This document shows positions 33,358 through 42,846 of a DNA stretch of 64,000 bases, piece after piece; the stretch's first letter is position 1; each line of letters opens with the position of its first letter. This DNA is from Actinomycetota bacterium (GTDB lineage: Bacteria; Actinomycetota; Acidimicrobiia; Acidimicrobiales; Ilumatobacteraceae): positions 1-64,000 of the forward strand of contig WLIV01000017.1 in the NCBI GenBank assembly GCA_009702045.1, written 5' to 3'. The notes beneath the pieces are model-generated. The model saw only the letters and a list, made by a program, of their open reading frames with translations, made no database searches and was not told the DNA's origin. The position numbers and the translations under genes were made by a program.

Positions 33358-36282
33358 GTGGCGGTGAAGGTTCTCATCGACGTGCAGGGTGCACAGTCGT
33401 CCAGCGCGCTGCGTGGAATCGGCCGTTACGCGTCCGCGCTGACCGAAGGCATCATTCGTCAGAGTGCGGGAGACGACATCCACGTGTTGCTCAATGAGGC
33501 CTTTCCCGAGACGGCAATCGCTCTGCGTGCCCGGTTCGGTGAGTTGCTGGGTGCCGACCATGTGCATTCGTTCAGCCCAGTCCTTGGAAACTCCATCCCG
33601 TATGGGCACGACTCGCGGGCGTGGCGAGCAACCGCAAATGAAGCCCTGCGCGATGCGGCCATTTCGCGTATCGCCCCTGATGTCGTGCTGGTCACCAGCC
33701 TGTTCGAGGGGCGCACGGACGACGCTGTGGTCTCCGCGGCCGGGCACGGGCGGTGGGCCACCGCAGTGGTGCTCTACGACCTGATCCCGTGCGTCTTCCC
33801 AGACACGTATCTCGTGGACCCCGGGCTCACCACGTGGTATCGCCGGCGTGTGGAGCAGTTGCGCGAGGCCGACCTGCTGCTCGCCATCTCCGAACACTCG
33901 CGCAGCGATGCCATCGAACACCTCGGCGCGCTATCGGATCAGGTGGTGAATATCTCCGGTGCGGTCGACCCGGCCCTGTTCGGCGCGCACGACGAGCCAG
34001 CGCAGGTGGACGATGTGCGCCGCCGCTTCCAGTTGGACAAGCCGTACCTCATGTACACGGGCGGCTCAGATTACCGAAAGAACCTCGACCGCCTGATCAA
34101 GTCGTACGCGCACCTGCCGTCCGAGGTGCGTGCCGACCATCAGCTAGTGATCGTGTGCGCGATGACGAGCGAGGTTCGTCAGATCTTCGTCAAACTGGTG
34201 CAGGCGTGCGGACTTGGCGATTCGGAGGTCGTGCTCACGGGGTTCGTCAGCGAGCAGGATCTGGTCACGCTGTATCGCGAATGCAAGGCCTTCGTGTTCC
34301 CGTCGTGGTACGAAGGTTTCGGCCTGCCCGTGTTGGAGGCGATGGTCGCCGGACGAGCGGTGATCGGTTCCGCCACCTCCAGCATCCCCGAGGTCATCGG
34401 TCGCGACGATGCGCTCTTCGACCCGAACGATGTGGCCTCGATTTCAGCGGCGATACAACGGGTGCTCACCGACGACGAGTTCCGATCCGACCTTGAACAG
34501 TGGGCCGCGTTACGTGCCCCCGAGTTCTCGTGGGACAACACGGCCGATGTCGCGCTCGCCGCAATGCGGGCCCTCCCGCCCTGCGCGGAGCACGGCACGC
34601 CGGCATCGTCACAGCGCGACGCGCTGCCTCGGTTGGCGTACCTGTCGCCGCTGCCGCCCGGCGCCAGCGGTATCGCCGACTACAGCGCCGAACTGCTGCC
34701 GGAGTTGGCGAAGTTCTACGACATCACGCTGGTGCTGGCCGATGCGCATCCGCCGGTGGTCGACCTCGGGTTCCCTGTCGCCTCTGTCCAGTGGTTCCGC
34801 GCCAACCACCGCCAGTTCGATCGGGTGCTGTATCAGTTCGGCAACTCCGACTTCCACGTCCACATGTTCGGGTTGCTCGACGAGATTCCCGGTGTCGTGG
34901 TGTTGCACGACTTCTTCCTGTCAGGCATCATCGCCCACCTCGACCGCTCGGGCACATCGCCCGGAGAGTGGACACGTTCGTTGTATCGCTCGCACGGCTA
35001 CCACGCAGCGCACGATCTGGCACAGGCCAAGGGCGGCGATGAGATGGTGTTCGCCTATCCGACAAACCTGCGCGTGTTGCAAGCCGCCGACGGTGTGATC
35101 GTCCATTCGCAGCACTCGCAGCAGTTGGCGCAGCAGTGGTACGGCGGCGAAGCGGCTGCCGACTGGCACGTGATTCCGCTGCTCCGCGAGCCGATGGCGA
35201 CGTCCATCGAAGCGCGTGCTGCGGCCCGGCAGTCCTTGGGCATTGGTCCCGACGAGTTCGTGGTGAGCACGTTCGGTCACGCAGCCCCCACGAAGCTGGT
35301 CGACCGTGTGGTGGCCGGCTTCGCCGCCAGCACACTCGCTACCCGCCCGCACGCTCGCTTGGTGGTGGCGGGCGAACCGGTGCCAGGACCGTTCGGCGAG
35401 GGTGTGGTTGCGGCGGTGGAGCGGCTGGGTGCCGATCGCGGCAAGGTCACCGGACGGCTTTCGGCGCAGGACTACCGAAACCATCTGCTGGCGTGCGATG
35501 TGGCGGTGCAGTTGCGCACGAACAGCCGCGGAGAAACCTCGGCAGCGGTGTTGGACTGTATGAATGCCGGCGTGCCGACGATCGTCAACGCACACGGCTC
35601 GGCGGCCGATCTGCCGACGGGCTGCGTGAGCATGCTGCCCGACGAGTTCACTGACCAAGAGTTGGCGCAGGCGCTCGATTCACTGGCGGACGACGCTGGT
35701 CGCCGTGCAGCTGTTGGCTTGGCCGGGCAGGAGCTCGTGCACAGCGCCCACAGCCCGGCTGTGTGCGCAGCTCAGTACGCGAACGTCGTCGAGAGTGTCG
35801 CCAGCGAGTTACACCATCGCTCTGGTGTCCGTGCCCATCTCTCCGCGTCGGCGCAAGGGGCGCGAACGCGTTCCGACTTGGAGGATCTGGCAGTCGCCCT
35901 GGCCCGATCGTTGCCACCCAGGCCAAGAGATGCGCAGTGGCTGGTGGATATCGGCGGCGATTCCGCCGGGCGGAGCCGAGCCAATCTGGCAGCTGGTTCG
36001 ACGGCGGTGCTGCGGGAACTGTTGCTGAACCCACCTGCGGGCGTGCGCGTCGAGCCGGTGTATGCGACGCCCAAGCATGGTCTGCGCTACGCGCGCAGCT
36101 TCACCGCGCGACTCTTGGGTATCAGCCTGTGGGGTGTCGCCGACGACCCGGTCGAGTTCGCCGCTGGCGATGTGTTCGGCTGGCTCGACGGCGTCGGTCG
36201 AGTCGGTTCGGCGGGCGATGAGTGGATGACGACGCTGCGTGCCGCCGGGGTAGAGATCAGGGACTCACTCGTTCCAGAGTGA
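33358..36282 (+). CDS. Multidomain glycosyltransferase (two GT4 modules plus truncated third)
   Basis: A 974-aa protein. Module 1 (1-405) is a GT4 with KVLIDVQGAQ, GIGRYASAL, YTGGSDYRKNLDRLI and the EX7E pair Glu319/Glu327 (YEGFGLPVLEAMVAG). Module 2 (about 424-815) starts LAYLSPLPPGASGIADYSAE and has FGHAAPTKLVDRV and SRGETSAAVLDCMNAGVPT. Residues about 830-974 (WLVDIGGDSAGRSRANLAAG, PAGVRVEPVYATP, LRYARSFTARLLG, AAGDVFGWLD) look like the first 140 residues of another GT4 module of the type found in LPS and capsule clusters, which then stops. GTG start with GGAGGGG upstream. Its 3' end overlaps the convergent membrane-protein gene by 26 bp. Confidence 0.88.
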   Translation: MAVKVLIDVQGAQSSSALRGIGRYASALTEGIIRQSAGDDIHVLLNEAFPETAIALRARFGELLGADHVHSFSPVLGNSIPYGHDSRAWRATANEALRDAAISRIAPDVVLVTSLFEGRTDDAVVSAAGHGRWATAVVLYDLIPCVFPDTYLVDPGLTTWYRRRVEQLREADLLLAISEHSRSDAIEHLGALSDQVVNISGAVDPALFGAHDEPAQVDDVRRRFQLDKPYLMYTGGSDYRKNLDRLIKSYAHLPSEVRADHQLVIVCAMTSEVRQIFVKLVQACGLGDSEVVLTGFVSEQDLVTLYRECKAFVFPSWYEGFGLPVLEAMVAGRAVIGSATSSIPEVIGRDDALFDPNDVASISAAIQRVLTDDEFRSDLEQWAALRAPEFSWDNTADVALAAMRALPPCAEHGTPASSQRDALPRLAYLSPLPPGASGIADYSAELLPELAKFYDITLVLADAHPPVVDLGFPVASVQWFRANHRQFDRVLYQFGNSDFHVHMFGLLDEIPGVVVLHDFFLSGIIAHLDRSGTSPGEWTRSLYRSHGYHAAHDLAQAKGGDEMVFAYPTNLRVLQAADGVIVHSQHSQQLAQQWYGGEAAADWHVIPLLREPMATSIEARAAARQSLGIGPDEFVVSTFGHAAPTKLVDRVVAGFAASTLATRPHARLVVAGEPVPGPFGEGVVAAVERLGADRGKVTGRLSAQDYRNHLLACDVAVQLRTNSRGETSAAVLDCMNAGVPTIVNAHGSAADLPTGCVSMLPDEFTDQELAQALDSLADDAGRRAAVGLAGQELVHSAHSPAVCAAQYANVVESVASELHHRSGVRAHLSASAQGARTRSDLEDLAVALARSLPPRPRDAQWLVDIGGDSAGRSRANLAAGSTAVLRELLLNPPAGVRVEPVYATPKHGLRYARSFTARLLGISLWGVADDPVEFAAGDVFGWLDGVGRVGSAGDEWMTTLRAAGVEIRDSLVPE

Positions 36283-38407
36283 TCGACTCCACGGTCAACG
36301 CGCTGCGCACGTCGCGCGATGTGCGGAACTCCCACACCGTTGTGGCATCGACGGTGAAGTCGATGGTCAGGGAACGTGACTCGCCGCCGGTGCCGACGAT
36401 TGGCGCCTCGCGCACCGAGCCGAGCACGGGCGACGACACGTCGAACGTGCCGATCGCCGCCGTTGAAGCGTCAGACGCCGAGTACTGCAGCGTGACTCGG
36501 TAGTGGCCGGGTTCGAGCGGAATGTACGGCCCGTAGCTGAAGATGCCGGTTCTGTCACCGCGCTCGGCAACGGCGTACGTCTCTGGCGCAGTGCCGACCA
36601 ACAATGGCAACTGGTTGCCTTGCCAGGTGAGCGGGAACAGGTCGTGAGGCATTGCCGAGAGCACCACGAGACGGAAACCGAGGCCTCCCGCGTGCGTGTT
36701 GTCGAGCACGGGCGGACCGAAGGTGGTTTGGAGCTCGAACTGCTCGGCGAGCAATCCGACGTCGTCGGGGGGGCCGTAGAGCGCGATCACCAGGGGAACG
36801 CCGCCCGGGTGCCCGGTGAGCGCCCGCTGGATCATCGTGGCGGTCCCGGAGGCGGGGTCGAGGAGGCGCCCGTCGATGTGTGGCGCGTAGACCCCGCTGA
36901 CAGTGCTCGCAGGGAAGGACAGCGGTGCGAACGACGCGTAGGCGTCGTTCGGCACGGTGTCCATCTGCCGTTCGAACCACACGATCTCGTCGAGTGTTCG
37001 CTCACCCAGGTTGCCGGCCTGCCGGTACAGAAGGTCGTACCGCGGTGAGACGTTGTACGGGTGATAGGCGGACGGGTCGTAGTCCGGCGGTGCGAGATGC
37101 ACCCATGCGACCAGACCCAACACGATCGCCGCGCCGGCTGGAGCCGAGCGCACGCCGACCACGACTGCGGCACCGACCACGGCTGCTGCCAGGAGGAAGA
37201 ACCACGCGCCGTCGGGCAGGCGCAACGAGTCGGGCACGCCGAACGCGAGCAACGCGATCCACAGTCCGGTGATGAGCACGGCCACTCGTGAACGTTGGCC
37301 GGCGGTGGCGCGCGTGACGCCGATGACGAGCAGTACACCGAAGGTCGGGTAGATGTACGACCAGTAATAGGAGATCTCGAGACCGTCGCCGTTGCGAACG
37401 AACTGGTCGAACCACTGGTACGCATACTGGAACGCACACAGGCCGAGCGCCGTGATCTCCGTGCGGTCGAGACGCACACGCCGAACTCGAGCGAAGCCGA
37501 CGTATGCGACCATCACGATCGGCGGACCGTACAGCCAGGTGAACTTCCACAGCCACTCGTGTCGTGTCGATCGCAGGGAGTCGGGGCCCGGCGGGTGGCG
37601 CATGAAATCGATCGTGGGCTGGTACACGTTGGGGATGCCGTAGCGCCAGCGGAACAGGACCAGCCCTGCCACCACTATCGCCACGGCAGCGGTCACGGCG
37701 CCGGCTGCGATTGCGGCGCGGCCCCGGTAGGTGCTGGCCCCGAACCAGATGGCCACCGCCACGGGGGCGGCGACCACCGTGATCGTCACGGGGTTGGCGA
37801 TCAGCAACAGGCCGGTCAGGACGCCGATTGCACCGACCGACCACGGCGATTGTCGAGCACGTAGGCACAGGAGGACCAGCAGCAGGCCGTAGGCGACCAC
37901 CGCGTACTCGCTGTAGTCGGTGAAGAACGCGCGCACGAACATCGGCGTCGTCACCAACACGGTGCCGGCGAGTACCTCTTGCGCAAGAGACCACTTCCAT
38001 CGACGACCGAATCGCCAGGTGGCGGTGAGAATCCCTGTGGACAGCACGAGACGCACCACGAGTCGGCCGACGATCGGCCCGAACACCCGAGTGGCGGCGT
38101 AGTTGGGCAGGTATAGCGACCACCGCGTGATGAAGTAGTGGGTCTGGCCGACACCGTGGATCAGGTCGTCGAAGTTGGTGGCGTAGCCCGTGTAGAAGAT
38201 CGGGTCGAGTCCGTTCGGGGTGAGTCCGTAGTTCTCGGGCCGAAGGACCACATACAACGCCAGCGACAGGAGCGCAGCCCGAAAGGCCATCGCTGCGACG
38301 CTGCCCGAGGCGAGCCGCCGAATGTGGCGCGAGAAGTGCATCGATCTGCGCTCGAGCGCGCGGCCGGTCTGTACTTCGGTCGACGAATCGGGGGTGGCCT
38401 CAGCCAC
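36257..38407 (-). CDS. Large polytopic membrane protein (GT-C glycosyltransferase-like)
   Basis: A 716-aa membrane protein. About ten hydrophobic helices fall between residues 35 and 435, with the first long loop carrying GLDPIFYTGYATNFDDLIHG. This acidic loop right after helix 1 is typical of GT-C lipid-sugar-dependent transferases. The soluble C-terminal part (about 440-716) is beta-rich and probably extracytoplasmic. The GTG start at 38407 overlaps the end of the methyltransferase gene by 8 nt. A role in glycan transfer or modification at the outer face is inferred. An internal ATG (Met23, MHFSRHIRR) is a possible alternative start. Confidence 0.7.
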   Translation of the reverse strand: MAEATPDSSTEVQTGRALERRSMHFSRHIRRLASGSVAAMAFRAALLSLALYVVLRPENYGLTPNGLDPIFYTGYATNFDDLIHGVGQTHYFITRWSLYLPNYAATRVFGPIVGRLVVRLVLSTGILTATWRFGRRWKWSLAQEVLAGTVLVTTPMFVRAFFTDYSEYAVVAYGLLLVLLCLRARQSPWSVGAIGVLTGLLLIANPVTITVVAAPVAVAIWFGASTYRGRAAIAAGAVTAAVAIVVAGLVLFRWRYGIPNVYQPTIDFMRHPPGPDSLRSTRHEWLWKFTWLYGPPIVMVAYVGFARVRRVRLDRTEITALGLCAFQYAYQWFDQFVRNGDGLEISYYWSYIYPTFGVLLVIGVTRATAGQRSRVAVLITGLWIALLAFGVPDSLRLPDGAWFFLLAAAVVGAAVVVGVRSAPAGAAIVLGLVAWVHLAPPDYDPSAYHPYNVSPRYDLLYRQAGNLGERTLDEIVWFERQMDTVPNDAYASFAPLSFPASTVSGVYAPHIDGRLLDPASGTATMIQRALTGHPGGVPLVIALYGPPDDVGLLAEQFELQTTFGPPVLDNTHAGGLGFRLVVLSAMPHDLFPLTWQGNQLPLLVGTAPETYAVAERGDRTGIFSYGPYIPLEPGHYRVTLQYSASDASTAAIGTFDVSSPVLGSVREAPIVGTGGESRSLTIDFTVDATTVWEFRTSRDVRSALTVESITLERVSP

Positions 38408-39020
38408 GGACGACCACTTGCACGCAGTGCGTGTACGGGAACTTATAGACGTCGTGCCAGATCTGCTGGGTGACGACTCCGTTGCAACGCTCCACCAGAC
38501 GACGGTAGTCCTCGGGGTGACGCACGTATCTGCCGCGGTCCATCGCCATCAGCACCCTCGCCAGCGACGCCTGTTCCGGGTGGAAGCACGGGTCCATGGT
38601 GATCAGACGACCCTGCGGCGTGAGCTGCTGCAGCACGGCAGTCACGGCAGTCTCGGCGACCTCGTCGGAGAGGTGGTGCAACACGCCCAGGGAGACGACG
38701 ACATCGAACTCGCCGAACCCGAGGGAGGGAAGATCTTTCACGTCGGCACACACGAAGCGCACCTGGTCGGAGCCGTGCGTGGCGGTCGCCTGTTCGATGT
38801 ACGACGGGTTGTTGTCCACACCGACGTAGTCGAGATTCGGCAGGAACGGAACGAGCCGACCGTTGCCGCACCCGAAGTCCAACATCCGTGTGCCCTCGGT
38901 GGGCCGGACCACGTCGCCGACCAGCCGTCGCATCTCGTTGGAGGCACCGATCGTGCGTCGGGAGAGGTCGTACAGGCGAGCACCATGCAAAACACGATCA
39001 AGTACTGCCACGCGGCGCAC
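38400..39020 (-). CDS. Class I SAM-dependent methyltransferase
   Basis: A 206-aa methyltransferase. SAM-binding motif I is MLDFGCGNGRLVPFL, followed by YVGVDNNPSYI (motif II acid), FVCADVKDLPSL and FDVVVSLGVLHHLSD. Motif order fits methyltransferase types 11/12 acting on sugars or small molecules. Start is uncertain: GTG at 39020 gives the RRVAVLDRVLHGARLYDLSR N-terminus; the frame is open to 39095, inside the epimerase gene. The stop overlaps the next start by 8 nt. Same operon as the epimerase and GT2 genes upstream. Confidence 0.85.
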   Translation of the reverse strand: MRRVAVLDRVLHGARLYDLSRRTIGASNEMRRLVGDVVRPTEGTRMLDFGCGNGRLVPFLPNLDYVGVDNNPSYIEQATATHGSDQVRFVCADVKDLPSLGFGEFDVVVSLGVLHHLSDEVAETAVTAVLQQLTPQGRLITMDPCFHPEQASLARVLMAMDRGRYVRHPEDYRRLVERCNGVVTQQIWHDVYKFPYTHCVQVVVRG

Positions 39021-39048
39021 GCTACCAGTGATGACCTGAGCGAGCCGC

Positions 39049-39960
39049 CTACGGCAGGTGCAGCCCGGCCCGCCCGTAACCCCGCAACATCGCATCCCAG
39101 GTCTGCTTTGCGCCGACCTCGAGCACCCGGGCGGGGGCCAGATCGACCTCCGGCATGGTGACCGAACGGAAGCGCAGGTACCGCGGTTGCAGAGCGCTGG
39201 TCACGGTGATGCGGCGGATGAGCCGAGGCTCGATTCCAGTGACTGCGTGTACGACCCGGAACACCTTGGACAAGGTGACGGGCCGGCCGGAGACCAGCAA
39301 CTTCACCGCAGGTTGGTGAGCAGTGCCTTGCTGCAGCCAGGCGGCGATGCGGCGGGCGGCGTCATCAGTGAAGATGAAGTCCCGCTGCGTCTCCTCCGGC
39401 ACGGACACGATGATCGGGCGTCGCAAGATGCATCTGGCCATTGCTTGCGAGACCAATCCTTGCGGCTTCGCCAAGGCCTGCCCTGGGCCGTAAAGGTTGG
39501 AGATCCGACCGATGAGCAACGTGTGTCCCGTCTCGCCGGCCCAACTGACCGCGAGCTCCTCCTGACGCACTTTGTTGCGCCCATAGTCGGAGATGGGCGC
39601 GCACGGTGTCGACTCGTCGATGTAGGCCGGCGTGCCGGCGCCGTGCACACCGCCTGCAGAGCTGGCGAGGAAGAACCGGCCTGGCCCGTGAGCCGTCCGC
39701 ATCGCGTCGAGGACTGTTTCCAGGTACCTCGTCTCGCGTCGTAGATGCTCGGCTGCCGTGCCCACCACGCCAGCGCCTGCGCACCACGCCACGGACCATG
39801 ACTCGTGCTCCCGAACGTGCTGCCGCACGGCCGTTGCGAGCAGTTCGTGTGTCGCCCGCTCGTCCTGCCAGTGTGCTCCGTTCAGCGGCACAGCAGAGGC
39901 ACCCAAGGCGCCGACGACCGCGTTGCCGAGCAACCCGCGGCCGACGACGAGGGTGGTCAC
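39049..39960 (-). CDS. NAD-dependent epimerase/dehydratase family protein
   Basis: A 303-aa short-chain dehydrogenase-type protein. N-terminal TTLVVGRGLLGNAVVGALGA is the Rossmann loop, ASSAGGVHG holds the Ser position, and the catalytic Tyr-x3-Lys is YGRNK (SDYGRNKVRQE). FIFTDDAARRIAAWL follows. It likely makes or modifies a nucleotide sugar, although the GRGLLG loop differs from the usual GxxGxxG. GTG start at 39960, overlapping the GT2 stop by 4 nt; the frame running on to 40971 is a shadow of the GT2 gene. Confidence 0.88.
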   Translation of the reverse strand: MTTLVVGRGLLGNAVVGALGASAVPLNGAHWQDERATHELLATAVRQHVREHESWSVAWCAGAGVVGTAAEHLRRETRYLETVLDAMRTAHGPGRFFLASSAGGVHGAGTPAYIDESTPCAPISDYGRNKVRQEELAVSWAGETGHTLLIGRISNLYGPGQALAKPQGLVSQAMARCILRRPIIVSVPEETQRDFIFTDDAARRIAAWLQQGTAHQPAVKLLVSGRPVTLSKVFRVVHAVTGIEPRLIRRITVTSALQPRYLRFRSVTMPEVDLAPARVLEVGAKQTWDAMLRGYGRAGLHLP

Positions 39961-40931
39961 GTCGGTGGCCGGTCGGACATCGGCCCACTCTGGGGGTCGT
40001 CGACGACGATGTACAGGGGGCGGCCCTGGGCTGCGCGTAACAGCGCGCCCAAATACTCGGCGACGACACCGAGCGCCAGCAACATCAACCCGCCGAGCAC
40101 CAGCAACGTCACCATGACCGATGCCCAGCCGGCCACCTGGTAGTCGCCGACAACAGCCCGCACAGACACCACTCCCGCGAACACGAAGCCGGCGAACGAG
40201 ACGAGCACCCCAATGGAAGCGATGATGCGCAGCGGCCTCGTCCCGCTGCTCAACACCAGTGACCAGAAGTGCGACAGGAGCTTGCTGAGGTTGTATCCCG
40301 AACCCTCGCGCCACTCGGGCCGAGTGCTGACTGTGACCTCGCCGGTGCGGTCGATGGCCCAGCGCAACGCGACGTCGAGGTAGATCCGAGGGCCGCAATA
40401 CGCCGCGATGCTGCGCCCGTGTGAGCCGAGCATCAGGCGAAAACTGGTGTGAGTGCCGATCTCGGCACCGCCGATCAGGCGCGCAACCCACTTCGCGGCG
40501 CTGCTGGTGGCATTGCGCCACCACGCGTGCGGAGCTGCCGACTGGTGACAGCCGTACACCAACTGCAACTGCTCGTCGATGGCCTGGTCGAGGAGCAGGG
40601 CGATGTCTGCCGGGGCGTGCTGTCCGTCCTCGTCGAGCGTGGCCACCCATTCGCTGGACGTGTTGCCGATGCCGGCCAGCGTCGCTGCATGCTGTCCGAA
40701 ATTGCGAGAGAGCCAGACCGGAGTGACGTGCGGGTGTGCCTTGGCGAGCGCCCGGATCACCTCGTCGGAGCGGTCGGGCCCGCAGTCGTGCACCAGCACG
40801 ACTTCGTCGACACGGAACACGTGGCCTCGAGGCGTGGACGTCGGCTGGAGGAGCGGCTCGATCTCGGCCATGAGCGCGGACAGCGTGGACTCGCCTCGGT
40901 AGACGGGCACGACGATCGCCACTGAGTGCAC
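39957..40931 (-). CDS. Polyprenyl-phosphate glycosyltransferase (GT2, ArnC/GtrB-like)
   Basis: A 324-aa GT2 enzyme that would charge undecaprenyl phosphate with a sugar. N-terminal VAIVVPVYRGESTLSALM, VVLVHDCGPDRSDEV, WLSRNFGQHAATLAGI and TLDEDGQHAPADIALLL (DxD) are family motifs. Two C-terminal membrane helices (about 225-255 and 262-290) match the GtrB/ArnC topology. It could supply the lipid-linked sugar used by the GT-C-like protein downstream. GTG at 40931 puts the GT2 fold at residue 3 and has GGCGGTGG upstream; GTG 40952 is an alternative. Confidence 0.88.
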   Translation of the reverse strand: MHSVAIVVPVYRGESTLSALMAEIEPLLQPTSTPRGHVFRVDEVVLVHDCGPDRSDEVIRALAKAHPHVTPVWLSRNFGQHAATLAGIGNTSSEWVATLDEDGQHAPADIALLLDQAIDEQLQLVYGCHQSAAPHAWWRNATSSAAKWVARLIGGAEIGTHTSFRLMLGSHGRSIAAYCGPRIYLDVALRWAIDRTGEVTVSTRPEWREGSGYNLSKLLSHFWSLVLSSGTRPLRIIASIGVLVSFAGFVFAGVVSVRAVVGDYQVAGWASVMVTLLVLGGLMLLALGVVAEYLGALLRAAQGRPLYIVVDDPQSGPMSDRPPT

Positions 40932-41012
40932 GTAACCACCGCCTGATTCCACGGTCTGACGATAGCGCCACCGCTTCACATGCGAGTTCACCGGCAGCGG
41001 TAGCCTCGCCCC

Positions 41013-42782
41013 ATGATTCGGGCAGTGGTGGGCGGTACGGCTGACGCGCTGCTGGAGGCGCTTCGTGCCGATGTGCCCCACGGCGACGCCGCCGTGCTGT
41101 GGACCACCGTGCCGTGCGACGACTCGTTGCTGGCCGCGGCCGCCGAGGCGGCGTTGGTGGGCACGGTGTCGCCGATGCCGGTGGCCGATGCGTCGGCCGC
41201 TCTCGTCACGTACGAGTTGCACGCTGCATTGCCGCCGGCGCCACTGCTGCCGCGGCCGTGTGCTTCCGTGGTGTTGTTCAGCGCCGAAGCGGTGGAGTTG
41301 CTGCGTCGCGATCTGCCGGCCACTGCCACCGACGCGGCGACGCTGATTGCTGACCTCGGTGCCCGCCTCACCCGCCTCGGCTATCAGCACGTGGCAGCAC
41401 CGGGCGTCGCGCTGCGGTGGTCGCCCATCGACGGCACCGGAAATGTGCCTGCCACCGACTACGACCGTGCGCTCGACTCGTCGGCCAACTCATCGCTTGC
41501 CGCCCATCGGCTGTGGGCCGCCACCCGCTTGCGCCCGATCCGCGTGGTGCTCGACGGTGCCTGCATGACCGGCGATGTGCACACCGGCACACAGCGCGTG
41601 GTGTTGGAAGTCTCCCGCTCCCTCGCAGCCACTCGGGCCGGCGCGCAGGTCGCCGTTGCAGTGGGTGCCGAGTTCGTCGCGTCCACTCGCGAGGCCATGC
41701 GTGGTTCGGGTGTCGACGTCGTCGAACGGTCCGCATCGGCGACGCCCTTCGATGTCGTGTATCGCCCGTACCAAATGCTGCGTGCGCAGGAACTGCGGTG
41801 GTGTCACGACGTGGCCGACCGGATGCTGGTGAGCCAACTCGACATGATCGGGTTCTCCAACCCCACGTACCACCCGTCGAGCGACCTGTTCTTCCTGGCT
41901 CGCAACCTGCAGCGGACGATGATGTTGCAGGCTGATGGCGTCACCTTCATCAGCGAGTTCGGTCGCCGCTCGGCGATGACCGAGGTGGCCGAACTGGACG
42001 AAGCGCGCACCACCGTGGTGTCGTGCGGCTCGGACACGGAACCGTTGCCGGGCACTCGCCCCGCCGCCGCACCCGACGCTCCGTTCGTGTTGGTGCTGTC
42101 GGCCACGTTCACGCACAAGAATCGCGGTCAGGCCATTGCCGCCTTCGCCGACGCAGTGCAGCGACACGGCATCGAGGGCAACCTGCTAGTTGCCGGGCCC
42201 GAGCCGTTCTACGGACGCTCCACCGACGACGACGCCCGCTTGGTGCAGTCATTCGGCACGGACGTGGCCCGTCGTGTCGTGCACCTCGGCCAAGTGTCCG
42301 ACGCGGAGAAGTGGTGGCTGCTACGCAACGCATCGGCGGTGCTGTACCCCAGCACGGTGGAAGGGTTCGGGTTGATCCCGTTCGAGGCCGCGTCGGTGGA
42401 CACGCCGTGCCTCGCGTTCCGTGGCACTGCGCTGGGCGAGATCCTGGGTGAAGGCCCGGCCACGATCGTCGGTTGGCGAGCGAGCGACTGGGCCGATGCG
42501 CTCGCCGGCGTCATGACCGATCCAGCCGCGGCCGCCGCAGCCCTCGCCCACGTACGCGATGCCGCCCACCGGCACACGTGGCAGGAATCTGCTCGGCTCA
42601 CCTGGCAGGCCATTGACGGCGCGATCGCGATGCCAGCGCGAGTGCGGGTGGCGCACGAGGGTTCCTTCGCCGCCGCGGTCCAACCGACCCGCAGGGTGGC
42701 GCCATTCATCGCTGCGCGGGCGTTCTACCTGCGCCTCGGGCCGTTCCTGCAGCGCCGCCTGCGCCGCTTGTTGCGCCGCTAG
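41013..42782 (+). CDS. Glycosyltransferase family 4, large
   Basis: A 589-aa GT-B protein. Residues about 170-520 are the catalytic part: RPIRVVLDGACMTGDVHTGT then QRVVLEVSRSL (acceptor side), FVLVLSATFTHKNRGQAIAA, LVAGPEPFYGRS and VEGFGLIPFEAASVDTPCLA (EX7E). The first 165 residues, Ala/Leu-rich, are not a recognised domain. The C-terminus ends in an Arg-rich helix (LRRRLRRLLRR-like) that may sit on the membrane. It is divergent from the GT2 operon, across an 81-bp gap. Confidence 0.85.
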   Translation: MIRAVVGGTADALLEALRADVPHGDAAVLWTTVPCDDSLLAAAAEAALVGTVSPMPVADASAALVTYELHAALPPAPLLPRPCASVVLFSAEAVELLRRDLPATATDAATLIADLGARLTRLGYQHVAAPGVALRWSPIDGTGNVPATDYDRALDSSANSSLAAHRLWAATRLRPIRVVLDGACMTGDVHTGTQRVVLEVSRSLAATRAGAQVAVAVGAEFVASTREAMRGSGVDVVERSASATPFDVVYRPYQMLRAQELRWCHDVADRMLVSQLDMIGFSNPTYHPSSDLFFLARNLQRTMMLQADGVTFISEFGRRSAMTEVAELDEARTTVVSCGSDTEPLPGTRPAAAPDAPFVLVLSATFTHKNRGQAIAAFADAVQRHGIEGNLLVAGPEPFYGRSTDDDARLVQSFGTDVARRVVHLGQVSDAEKWWLLRNASAVLYPSTVEGFGLIPFEAASVDTPCLAFRGTALGEILGEGPATIVGWRASDWADALAGVMTDPAAAAAALAHVRDAAHRHTWQESARLTWQAIDGAIAMPARVRVAHEGSFAAAVQPTRRVAPFIAARAFYLRLGPFLQRRLRRLLRR

Positions 42783-42809
42783 CGCTCAGCGTCACGACGC
42801 AGGCAGGTT

Positions 42810-42841
42810 CGCCACTCGCCACTCGCCACTCGCCACTCGCC
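42810..42841. repeat. 7-bp tandem repeat (CGCCACT x4)
   Basis: Four exact head-to-tail copies of CGCCACT start at 42810, 42817, 42824 and 42831, followed by a partial fifth. They lie in the 64-bp gap between convergent genes (glycosyltransferase and VapC). A 7-bp unit could vary in number by slippage; being non-coding, it has no clear phase-variation role. Confidence 0.9.
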
Positions 42842-42846
42842 GAACG

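Noticed and set aside
39961-40971. N-terminal extension of the epimerase gene (640-aa frame)
   Set aside because: The extra part is Arg-rich out-of-frame sequence of the GT2 gene; GTG 39960 overlaps the GT2 stop.
42810-42841. CGCCACT tandem repeat as a phase-variation switch
   Set aside because: It is outside any coding frame and not placed between plausible promoter elements.
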